This document shows, in pieces, positions 9,597-16,577 of a stretch of 64,000 bases of DNA. Position 1 is the first letter of the stretch, and each line of letters begins with the position of its first letter. The notes under the pieces were generated by a model. That model was not told the origin of the DNA, did no database searches, and was given only the letters and a program-made list of their open reading frames with translations. Source of the DNA: Paenibacillus_E sp964253085 (GTDB taxonomy: Bacteria > Bacillota > Bacilli > Paenibacillales > NBRC-103111); NCBI RefSeq assembly GCF_964253085.1, contig NZ_CAXUQH020000001.1, positions 7,378,001-7,442,000 on the forward strand, written 5' to 3'. The position numbers and the translations under genes were made by a program.

Positions 9597-9633
9597 CTGT
9601 ACAAACAGTTCAAACAGAAAAAACTGTACAAAC
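9597..9633. promoter_or_regulatory. Repeated CTGTACAAAC motif between opuAA and gbsR, candidate operator
   Basis: CTGTACAAAC occurs at 9597-9606 and again at 9624-9633, with a variant CAGTTCAAAC at 9606-9615. The starts are 9 and 18 bases apart. Such phased repeats in a divergent promoter are a likely regulator binding site. Assigning it to the adjacent GbsR-like protein is inference. Confidence 0.45.
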
Positions 9634-9737
9634 TATAACGAAGTTTAGTATACTATTCCTAGTAGGTGTTTTTCTTTACTTTTTCAAAATTGTTTCTTAC
9701 AATAACGATGTAAACCTAAAGGTAGGGTGAGGAGATA

Positions 9738-10310
9738 ATGAATCATATAGAGGGCATCAGCGTAGAACAAGATCTCGTCATACAGAAGGCTCGAAAACGA
9801 ATCATAGAATCTATTGGAAATAACATGGATTTATATAGTGTTAGTGAATCTACCGGTCATTTATACGGTTTACTTTTATTTCAAGACAAGCCGATGACAT
9901 TAGACGAAATGGGAAAAGCTATGGAAATGAGCAAAACCAGCATGAGCACAGGCGTGCGGACGCTGGTTGATCTGAAAATGGTTAATAAAGTGTGGGAAAA
10001 AGGTTCCCGTAAGGATCTCTATGAGGTTGAATCCGACTGGTTCCAAACTTTCGCTGATTTCTTTAGCCTCAAATGGCGAAAGGCCTTAGAAGTTAACCTG
10101 CTTGCGCTTACCAAATCCAAAAATGAGTTCCGAAAGCTGAACGAACAATTTCCTGACAGTCTCCCTTTACAAGCTGTTGTTAAACAGGATTTGGATAAAA
10201 TAGATTCAGCTATTCATTATTACAAATGGCTTGATAGGCTTATTGATTCATTCGAGTCGGGGGATATTTTCAAGCTGGTTCCCAAGGACTTACCCTCAGA
10301 TGAATCATGA
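9738..10310 (+). CDS. gbsR: GbsR/MarR-family transcriptional regulator
   Basis: A 190-residue winged-helix protein of the GbsR subgroup of MarR regulators. The DNA-binding helix region is GKAMEMSKTSMSTGVRTLVDLKMV (about residues 64-87), preceded by YGLLLFQDKPMTLDEM, which is characteristic of GbsR. In Bacillus subtilis GbsR represses glycine betaine synthesis and choline import genes and responds to choline; related OpcR acts on opu operons. Here it is divergent from opuAA, so control of the betaine importer is likely. The GAGGAG ribosome site precedes the ATG. Confidence 0.82.
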   Translation: MNHIEGISVEQDLVIQKARKRIIESIGNNMDLYSVSESTGHLYGLLLFQDKPMTLDEMGKAMEMSKTSMSTGVRTLVDLKMVNKVWEKGSRKDLYEVESDWFQTFADFFSLKWRKALEVNLLALTKSKNEFRKLNEQFPDSLPLQAVVKQDLDKIDSAIHYYKWLDRLIDSFESGDIFKLVPKDLPSDES

Positions 10311-10324
10311 ATAAACACAACAAG

Positions 10325-10376
10325 AAAAACCTGAACAATAGTTGGACATTAATCCGACTGTCGTTCAGGTTTTTTT
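10325..10376. terminator. Bidirectional terminator between gbsR and ecsC-like gene
   Basis: AAAAACCTGAAC (10325-10336) pairs with GTTCAGGTTTTT (10363-10374), followed by further Ts on the plus strand and preceded by As that give a T-run on the minus strand. It lies between convergent genes. Confidence 0.8.
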
Positions 10377-10421
10377 GTGTTCCATTTCAATCAGGGCACC
10401 AAGATAAATGTCATGCAATTA

Positions 10422-11186
10422 TTACTCGCTGGCGTTCCTAGCTTTGTCTTGCAAATTGCGCAGCCGATAGCAGTTCATGCCTGCCACCCCGAGCTCCTCC
10501 AGCAAGCCAAAGTTAGCCCATGCGCCTACTACTGCTCCGATGCCGGGGATGAGTTGAAGCATTTTACGAAAATCAATCGTGTCTCGATACTCCTGCTGCA
10601 GCTGCAACCAATCCACTTGGTTCATATAGTCAGCGGCAGGCGGGAACGTCTGCGAAATTGTAGGCCAATTCTTAATCGTATGAAGCAGATCCGGCTTCTT
10701 CTTCGCACTCGAGAACGCCAACTGAAACACATACAGAATGAACAATCTTTCTCTATAATCCTTGGTGGAATACCCATAAATATGTGCTAATTCAAAAAGA
10801 AATTTCAGCTTAATCCCGATGAGAACCGGGAAATCGGCTAGGCCAAGTAAAATCCCACCGGCCCCTGCACCTGCACCCTCGGCGGCGGCGATTTTTTTGT
10901 AAAGTGACAGCAACTCCTCGGCTTTCGCATCGAGGTCTGCCATGGATACGCCCTTCAGCGGCTCCGTTGCAGGCATATAATTAATTCCGAACAAAGTCGT
11001 TTGCACAATCCCTTTTACCGTCGCGGTGATCGTATTGTGTATCTTCTCGGGAATCACTTGATTGATGCGATTTTGAACTGATTTGGAGGCGCGCTCGATC
11101 AGGTTAGGTTTCTTTTGCAAACGAATTTCCCAACGCTTCAGCTTCGCCTTCATTTGCTGTTCGTAGATTGTGTACGGCTGTTCCAT
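10422..11186 (-). CDS. EcsC-family protein
   Basis: A 254-residue protein of the EcsC family. The signature region GAGAGAGGILLGLADFP followed by KLKFLFELAHIYGYSTKDYRE (about residues 100-145) is the conserved family core, with glycine-rich hydrophobic segments likely to associate with membranes. A second such segment (LIPGIGAVVGAWANFGLLEEL) lies near the C-terminus. In Bacillus subtilis ecsC follows the EcsAB ABC transporter, but its role is unknown, and here no EcsAB genes are adjacent. It is divergent from the exporter/peptide operon; there is no direct evidence that it belongs to it. Confidence 0.8.
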   Translation of the reverse strand: MEQPYTIYEQQMKAKLKRWEIRLQKKPNLIERASKSVQNRINQVIPEKIHNTITATVKGIVQTTLFGINYMPATEPLKGVSMADLDAKAEELLSLYKKIAAAEGAGAGAGGILLGLADFPVLIGIKLKFLFELAHIYGYSTKDYRERLFILYVFQLAFSSAKKKPDLLHTIKNWPTISQTFPPAADYMNQVDWLQLQQEYRDTIDFRKMLQLIPGIGAVVGAWANFGLLEELGVAGMNCYRLRNLQDKARNASE

Positions 11187-11402
11187 GGCTTCACCACCGT
11201 CGGTTAGATTCTTATATCTCCCTTATTGGGCAGGATGCCGTCTAACTGCTCTGGGTCATAGCGACTCCTTTTAAAGGGATGAAGGTATATGCCTATTATA
11301 CATCCCGGTAGGATGGAATTCATTAGGGGCAGTGGAATTGGGAAATAGCGTTCTCCGATCAAAACCACCTCCGTTTTTTCCGAATTATGACAAATCGTGT
11401 CG

Positions 11403-11431
11403 TTTACAACCCTAAAAAACTGCTGTAATCT
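11403..11431 (+). promoter_or_regulatory. Probable sigma-A promoter of the exporter/peptide operon
   Basis: TTTACA (11403-11408) and TAATCT (11426-11431) are separated by 17 bases, a close match to a housekeeping promoter. Transcription would begin near 11437, just before the AAAGGTGG ribosome site at 11441-11448. The rest of the 270-base gap shows nothing else convincing. Confidence 0.55.
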
Positions 11432-11457
11432 AATTCTATGAAAGGTGGCGATAATTC

Positions 11458-13605
11458 CTGAATTTCCTAAGAACCCTTTTGAATCTTTGGATTCCCTATA
11501 AGCGACTGACTAGCATTTTTTTATTCTGCCTACTCCTAGAAGTCGGATATTCGGTGGCCGCTCCTGTGAGCCTGAAATATCTGGTGGACGAGGCTTTTAT
11601 ACCCAAAAATCTTCAAAATTTCGCAATCATCTTGACCATACTCCTTGGCACCGGCTTTCTCAATATTTGTGCAAGTATTGGCGGAGAATACGCACTAGGA
11701 AATCTCGGCGGCCAGATCATCAAAAAACTACGGATCAAGCTATTTACACACCTACAGCGGCAATCGCTCCCATTCTATCAAACATACAGAGTCGGCGATC
11801 TTGTCACCCGATTCTCGGCAGATATGGGCTCCGTAGAAAGAGTGGTTCGCATCGCATTCCCATTTTTTCTGAAGGAAGCTTTAAGCGTTCTGCTTGGACT
11901 CATTTTACTATTCTCTATTGAATGGAAACTCACACTAGCTATGCTTGCTGGCTCCACGCTAATGTTTATCGGGCCAAGACTCCTACAAGGACGCGCGGAA
12001 GCCGCCAATATTCACTACAAAGAAGCGCAGGAACGTTTCACGAATACGATTGATGAGATGGTTAAGGGACATAAAACGATTAAAAGTTTGCATCTGCAAG
12101 CCAGGTTTCAAGAGCGAGCCCGTAAACAGGTGCATGAGCTCTTTTCCTTTGGCCTAAAATTGCAACTTACCAATTCCATGATGGAGCGGCTCCCTCTTAT
12201 ATCACTTTTGATTTTGAACGGAATTATGATTGGTTTCGGCGGTTATTTGATCTTCCATGACATGATGACCATAGGCGATTTTATGGCCTTTTTCACCTTA
12301 TTCTTAAGTGTAGGACAGTCAGGCTCTAATTTAGCCTACATCATTCCGAACCTTATCGATTCCAATATTAGCTTTCGGCGCATTCAAGAAATTATGGATC
12401 ATCAACCTAGCGTTCAGGAGGTCCCTCATCCTCTAGAGCTTCCTTCTTCTCTTCCCTCGATTCGGATGAATGATGTGACCTTCGGTTATAACGAGGACTC
12501 CGATCAATTACGACATGTAAGCTTGCAAATTGCAGCTAGGAGCTATGTGGCTTTCATTGGCACCAGTGGCTCTGGCAAAAGTACTGCACTGCAGCTATTG
12601 TCCCGCTTTTATGATCCGAAGCAAGGCTCTGTCTCTATGGATGACTACGACATTCGCACCCTGAGTGAAGCTTCTTTACGAAGACAGTCCACACTCGTTA
12701 CTCAGGATACTTTTTTATTTAATACGACCATTCGGGATAACTTGCTGCTGGATAGCGGTGCTTCGGAAGATGAAATGATCGAGGCGGCCAAGCAGGCGAA
12801 CATCCATGATGTCATTGCAAGTTGGCCTGACGGATACGATACACAGGTGCATCATGAAGGGGGCTCACTATCAGGTGGCGAACGCCAACGTTTATCGATT
12901 GCGAGAGCGCTCCTCAGGAAGCCGAACATTTTGCTGCTCGATGAAGTAACATCAGCATTGGATCCAGCTACCGAGGCGGACATTAATCAACTCGTTGATC
13001 GGCTTAGATCCGAGAAGACCATTGTATCCGTGACACATCGTTTATCCTCAGTTAAAAACGCTGACTGCATTTATGTTTTCCATGACGGCCGAATTGTGGA
13101 CTCCGGTACTCACCATGAGCTGCTACATAAGAGCAATTTCTACCGCAACCTGTGGGATAAACAGGTCGGATTTAACCTTTCTCAGGACGGGCTCTATGCC
13201 ACAGTCGATATGGACAGACTTAACAAGATTCCCTTCTTCGAAGGTATTGCACCTCCGCTGCTTAAGAACATCGCTATGTTATGTACAACCGAAACCTGCA
13301 AAGAAGGCGAGAATGTTGTGAGCGAGGGCGATGAGGGCAACAAATTTTACATTATTGTCCGTGGTAAATTTGAGATTATAAAACGTATGCCCGATGGTGG
13401 GGAACGACGGGTCGCTGTGCTGCAAGATGGGGATCATTTCGGCGAAATTGCTTTGCTTCACAATGTACCCCGAAACGCTACCGTAAGGGCAATGGGGCCC
13501 TCGGTACTGTTATCCGTCAGACAAGAAGCTTTTCACCGTTTAATGGCCGAACACCCGCAGATTCTACAATCGTTGGAACAAACACTTCAGAAACGAATCC
13601 GATAA
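11458..13605 (+). CDS. ABC exporter (fused permease-ATPase) with C-terminal cyclic-nucleotide-binding domain
   Basis: An exporter half-transporter: six-helix membrane domain (about the first 300 residues), then an ATPase with Walker A GTSGSGKST, Q-loop VTQDTFLFN, signature LSGGERQRLSIARAL and Walker B ILLLDEVTSALD, then a cNMP-binding domain with the phosphate-binding cassette (FGEIALLHNVPRNATVRA). There is no peptidase C39 domain. The first conventional start is TTG 11479, but it has no ribosome site; CTG at 11458 lies 9 bases after AAAGGTGG (11441-11448) and adds MNFLRTL in frame, extending the family-like N-terminus. It leads a four-gene unit with two GNAT-like proteins and a small peptide, which suggests the peptide product is its cargo. 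What the cNMP domain binds is unknown. Confidence 0.85.
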   Translation: MNFLRTLLNLWIPYKRLTSIFLFCLLLEVGYSVAAPVSLKYLVDEAFIPKNLQNFAIILTILLGTGFLNICASIGGEYALGNLGGQIIKKLRIKLFTHLQRQSLPFYQTYRVGDLVTRFSADMGSVERVVRIAFPFFLKEALSVLLGLILLFSIEWKLTLAMLAGSTLMFIGPRLLQGRAEAANIHYKEAQERFTNTIDEMVKGHKTIKSLHLQARFQERARKQVHELFSFGLKLQLTNSMMERLPLISLLILNGIMIGFGGYLIFHDMMTIGDFMAFFTLFLSVGQSGSNLAYIIPNLIDSNISFRRIQEIMDHQPSVQEVPHPLELPSSLPSIRMNDVTFGYNEDSDQLRHVSLQIAARSYVAFIGTSGSGKSTALQLLSRFYDPKQGSVSMDDYDIRTLSEASLRRQSTLVTQDTFLFNTTIRDNLLLDSGASEDEMIEAAKQANIHDVIASWPDGYDTQVHHEGGSLSGGERQRLSIARALLRKPNILLLDEVTSALDPATEADINQLVDRLRSEKTIVSVTHRLSSVKNADCIYVFHDGRIVDSGTHHELLHKSNFYRNLWDKQVGFNLSQDGLYATVDMDRLNKIPFFEGIAPPLLKNIAMLCTTETCKEGENVVSEGDEGNKFYIIVRGKFEIIKRMPDGGERRVAVLQDGDHFGEIALLHNVPRNATVRAMGPSVLLSVRQEAFHRLMAEHPQILQSLEQTLQKRIR

Positions 13606-13633
13606 TGACTGGAAGTCTGAAAGGAGACACACG

Positions 13634-14149
13634 ATGACGTTAAGCTACCACAAGTGTGTAAGCGATGACGATTTCGCCAAGGCAAGTTTATTCATGTTAG
13701 CCCATAAGCGCGACCTGCATGCTTCTTATTCCACGTTAGAAATGATTACTCTCATCTATTCCTACGTGACTCAGGGCAATCTGATTTGTGCGAGGGATGC
13801 CGATAACCGTGTGGTCGGCATCGTGGCCTATTACTACGGAACGCCAAACCAGGAATTTCAGGATAAGGATGTTGCTTTAGTAGATATTGCCATTGCCGAT
13901 AAAGCTTATCGAGGGTCACGCTTATTTATCCAGGGACTAAATTATATGGTGAATCAGATCATAGAGGGACATCCGCAGGTCCAGGAGTTCAGGCTTGCCG
14001 CCTTGGCCGAGAACGACTATCTCTGTCGGTTGTATGCCAAATTTACAAGATCACGCTTCGAACGCGAAGGCAGCCACGGCAAAGAAGTCGTTTTTTGTGA
14101 GAAAATTAACATTCTCAGGGATACCCTAAAGAAATTTACTAGGATATAA
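13634..14149 (+). CDS. GNAT-like protein A of the exporter/peptide operon
   Basis: A 171-residue protein, 28 bases after the exporter, with AAAGGAG before its ATG. A segment VALVDIAIADKAYRGSRLFIQGLNYM style (about residues 85-112) looks like strand 4 plus helix 3 of the GNAT acyltransferase fold, but the usual acyl-CoA pyrophosphate loop (Q/RxxGxG/A) is altered to RGSRLF. Acyl-donor use is therefore uncertain. The gene downstream of the peptide is a distant paralogue with the same layout. No confident family match is known to me. By context it may modify the 33-residue peptide, for example by acylation; that is inference. Confidence 0.65.
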   Translation: MTLSYHKCVSDDDFAKASLFMLAHKRDLHASYSTLEMITLIYSYVTQGNLICARDADNRVVGIVAYYYGTPNQEFQDKDVALVDIAIADKAYRGSRLFIQGLNYMVNQIIEGHPQVQEFRLAALAENDYLCRLYAKFTRSRFEREGSHGKEVVFCEKINILRDTLKKFTRI

Positions 14150-14193
14150 TGGAAAAAGGCAAGACAAATTCCGACATAAAGGAGGCAATCCGT

Positions 14194-14295
14194 ATGTTCC
14201 CAGTCCCCCCAACTCTCGACAAAGGTTCTAAAAAAGGAAGCGGCTTCGGTAAGATCGTTAAGGTTAACGATTCTCTTCGCGTACAGCCACAGTAA
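14194..14295 (+). CDS. 33-residue cationic peptide, candidate precursor peptide
   Basis: A short gene between the two GNAT-like genes. It has an excellent AAAGGAGG site (14178-14185) eight bases before ATG 14194, and its TAA stop shares one base with the ATG of the next gene (TAATG at 14293-14297), so translation is probably coupled. The product begins MFPVPPTLD, continues with a Gly/Ser/Lys-rich part (KGSKKGSGFGKIVKV, residues 10-24) and ends NDSLRVQPQ. It has five Lys and one Arg against two Asp and no Cys. These features suit a RiPP-like or acylated peptide precursor with lysines as possible acceptor sites. Function is unproven; a small structural or regulatory protein is the alternative. 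Confidence 0.7.
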   Translation: MFPVPPTLDKGSKKGSGFGKIVKVNDSLRVQPQ

Positions 14296-14807
14296 TGTCT
14301 TATGAATTCCGAGTCAGCGAATTTGAAATGGATCATGAAGCCTATATGGACTTCCTGCTGCGTCATCACGACGAACTGAATTTGCCTTACACGTTCGGCA
14401 TGACACTCAGTTTCATCAGTAGTCCTCTCTTTCTAGGTAAAGCCATGCTCATCATCAGCGAAGAGTCCTACGATATGGTCGGCGCGGCCGGTTTCGGCTA
14501 CGGCACCGGTCCAGGCGATTATGAGGATCAGTATATTTGTCAGATCGAGGTGGCTTTTATTGAGAAAGAGCTGCGGAGTACAACATTATTCGCACAAGGA
14601 CTACGTGCACTGGTACATGCCATCAAAGCAGGCAATCCCGACGTCCGGCAGGTTCAGTTCTGGGCTTCCGCGGCCGAAGAGGAACTAGATCGACTCATTG
14701 CCAAATTCCTCGCTCTTCCCGGCTCCACAAAATCCATCGTGAACACCTTGGCCCTCTTTACGATACCGTTCCATGAACTTGAAGCTTATTGCAATCGTTT
14801 GAGGTAA
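14295..14807 (+). CDS. GNAT-like protein B of the exporter/peptide operon
   Basis: A 170-residue protein whose start overlaps the stop of the small peptide gene. It shares layout with protein A: a central strand CQIEVAFIEKELRSTTLFAQGL (in two overlapping parts about residues 92-113) matches A's equivalent segment, and both then run through a helix and a strand ending in a short helical tail. The canonical GNAT acyl-CoA loop is again missing (RSTTLF). Two divergent copies flanking one peptide suggest either two modification steps or a heterodimer. The gene ends 21 bases before a strong terminator that closes the operon. Confidence 0.62.
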   Translation: MSYEFRVSEFEMDHEAYMDFLLRHHDELNLPYTFGMTLSFISSPLFLGKAMLIISEESYDMVGAAGFGYGTGPGDYEDQYICQIEVAFIEKELRSTTLFAQGLRALVHAIKAGNPDVRQVQFWASAAEEELDRLIAKFLALPGSTKSIVNTLALFTIPFHELEAYCNRLR

Positions 14808-14827
14808 TGGTGTGAAATCCCAAACAT

Positions 14828-14872
14828 GACAAAAAGGAGCTAGCCCCTACAATGTGGTTAGCTCTTTTTGTC
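14828..14872. terminator. Terminator closing the exporter/peptide operon
   Basis: GACAAAAAGGAGCTA (14828-14842) pairs with TAGCTCTTTTTGTC (14859-14872) with one bulge. The T-run is inside the stem on either strand, so it can act in both directions, ending the plus operon and the minus deacetylase gene. Confidence 0.8.
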
Positions 14873-14908
14873 TTGTCTAAACCTAAGGGGACATAAGGAA
14901 ACATCTCC

Positions 14909-15967
14909 CTAATTGGCTTTCGGTAGCTTGTTTATGAAGGCTTTCAGGCTTTCTTCCCCGTTGATAAACAGCCTTTTCAGCAAGTAAGGGGACTGCTGAT
15001 TGGTCGTGAAACCTTGGTCAATCGTAAACGCGTAACGAAAGCCGTGCTCTTTCAAGAGCTTCAACGTTGTTTGGTTATATTCCCCATAAGGATAGCAGAA
15101 TACGTCTGCTTGTGTGCCTAGTTTTTCCTCGATTAGCTTTCTAGCCTCCGTGATCTCGAATACTTGTTGTTCCGCTGAAAGTCGGGGAAGATGCGGGTGT
15201 GTCATGCCATGTGGTTGAATGTCCCAACCGGCTTCATGCAGTTGCTTAGCCTGTTCCCAATTCAGATAACCAGTGTCCTCAACCATGCCTGGTGACATGA
15301 AGAGTGTCGCAGGGAAATTGTATTTGGCCAAAATAGGCATAGCCTCCTCCACATTATCCACATAGCCATCGTCAAACGTGAGCAGTACCGGATTTTTGGG
15401 GGCTGTGAGCCCACTTTCATTTTCAATAAGGCCAATGAACGTAGAGAGTGAAACAGGGGTATAGCCATGATCATGCAGATATTTCATCTGCTCCTCCAGC
15501 TTCGCTGGGGAAATAACGACCACATTGCCTGGGTCAATCGTCACGCTATGGTAGTTAAGGACGGGTATGCTGACTTTTGATGAGGCAGAAGGAGTGACAA
15601 CCCCATTGGGCATGTAAGTATCCACTGTAACGGATGTTGTCTTAGGTGGGGCCGTGACTACTTGGACGAATGGTGTTGGTGTTGGTGCTGGAATCATGTC
15701 CATCTGAACGGATGGCGTCGGCGTTGGGATTGTGTCCGCTTGAGCTGGGAGTGGCTGCTCAGTCTTGTCCGGTGGAACGGAAGACACCTCCTCAAAGGGC
15801 ACAGGCACAGGTGCAGACACGGGAGATTGGCTTAATTCCTCGGCTTGTACTTCTATGAGGGTGGGAGCTGTTGAAGAATTAAGAGCACTGATGACTAAGA
15901 GAAAAAGAAGCGTGAACAACCCCGCTAGTAACGTGTAAAATAGGAACCTCTTCCTTCGGACGTTCAT
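14909..15967 (-). CDS. Membrane-anchored polysaccharide deacetylase (NodB domain)
   Basis: The start at 15967 (MNVRRKRFLFY) follows a GGGTGG site; a GTG at 16003 has none. The 352-residue product has one N-terminal membrane helix, then a Pro/Thr/Val-rich linker with PTPTPS-like repeats (about residues 40-130), then a carbohydrate esterase 4 domain: catalytic base and metal Asp in LTFDDGYVDN, metal histidines in HGMTHPHLPRLS, and the YPYGEYN motif. Such enzymes remove acetyl groups from peptidoglycan or from poly-N-acetylglucosamine at the cell surface. SIPVLNYHSV before the domain resembles the IcaB/PgaB-like and YheN-like subgroup; the exact substrate is not decided by sequence alone. Confidence 0.88.
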   Translation of the reverse strand: MNVRRKRFLFYTLLAGLFTLLFLLVISALNSSTAPTLIEVQAEELSQSPVSAPVPVPFEEVSSVPPDKTEQPLPAQADTIPTPTPSVQMDMIPAPTPTPFVQVVTAPPKTTSVTVDTYMPNGVVTPSASSKVSIPVLNYHSVTIDPGNVVVISPAKLEEQMKYLHDHGYTPVSLSTFIGLIENESGLTAPKNPVLLTFDDGYVDNVEEAMPILAKYNFPATLFMSPGMVEDTGYLNWEQAKQLHEAGWDIQPHGMTHPHLPRLSAEQQVFEITEARKLIEEKLGTQADVFCYPYGEYNQTTLKLLKEHGFRYAFTIDQGFTTNQQSPYLLKRLFINGEESLKAFINKLPKAN

Positions 15968-16102
15968 AGCAAACCACCCATTTCTGAAGGAATCATCTAT
16001 CACTCTATTTGTAAGCAGTGATTGAGAGAAATATTCCTAGATTTCGATAATGGGTGGGGAGTTAGGAGGAGAACGGAGGTGCGGAGGACTATAGAGAAAT
16101 GG

Positions 16103-16335
16103 AGAAGCGTGGGGACAGGGTCAGAGGAGGCGGAGGACTCGGAGGGACGGAGAAACGTGGAACAGATCAAAGGAACGGAGGACTAGAGAGGTGCAAAGAA
16201 GCGTAGGAACAGATCAAAGGAACGTAGGACTAGAGAGAGCAAAGAAGCGTAGGAACAGATCAAAGGAACGTAGGACTAGAGAGAGCAAAGAAGCGTAGGA
16301 ACAGATCAAAAGAACGGAGGACTAGAGAGAGCAAA
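16103..16335. repeat. 46-bp tandem repeat, about five units
   Basis: Units of 46 bases start at 16152, 16198, 16244 and 16290, each reading GAAGCGTAGGAACAGATCAA then AGGAACGTAGGACTAGAG and AGAGCAAA with few changes; a more diverged unit starts at 16103. The last two full units are nearly identical. There are no spacers between units, so this is a minisatellite, not a CRISPR array. Confidence 0.85.
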
Positions 16336-16337
16336 TT

Positions 16338-16522
16338 CTAACGGACACGAGTGACGTTATTTGTGCCAGAACGGGGCTTTTCAGGAACTAACGGACACCA
16401 TAGCCGTTAAATGGCTCTAGCAAGCCGATAGTTGCCTGATTTCAGGCAAATAAGAGCAGCTGTGTCCGTTAGCCTATCTGAACAATTAAATACAACCTAA
16501 TAGCATCTGCCCTGTCCGTTAG
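16338..16522. repeat. CTAACGGACA motif, two direct and two inverted copies
   Basis: CTAACGGACAC is at 16338-16348 and 16388-16398; the reverse complement GTGTCCGTTAG is at 16462-16472 and TGTCCGTTAG at 16513-16522. Copies facing each other could form a large stem. Similar ten-base elements are common between genes in Paenibacillus; a function is not known to me. Confidence 0.7.
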
Positions 16523-16577
16523 CAGCCTGCTTGCTGGCTACTACTAGACTACTGATGCTACTAGGTTGCTGATACTA

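Larger units (their letters stand above)
16004..16577. other. 574-base non-coding interval made of repeats
   Basis: No credible gene is visible. The left half is a purine-rich tandem repeat (16103-16335) with more decayed copies back to about 16070. The right half holds four copies of a ten-base motif in both orientations and ends in short CTACTA-type repeats before the EcfT stop codon. Confidence 0.7.

Noticed and set aside
10422..11186. EcsC-like gene as part of the peptide/exporter operon
   Set aside because: It is divergent, with its own terminator, and EcsC occurs widely without such operons.
16103..16335. Repeat array that might be CRISPR
   Set aside because: Units are contiguous with no unique spacers, and no cas gene is near.
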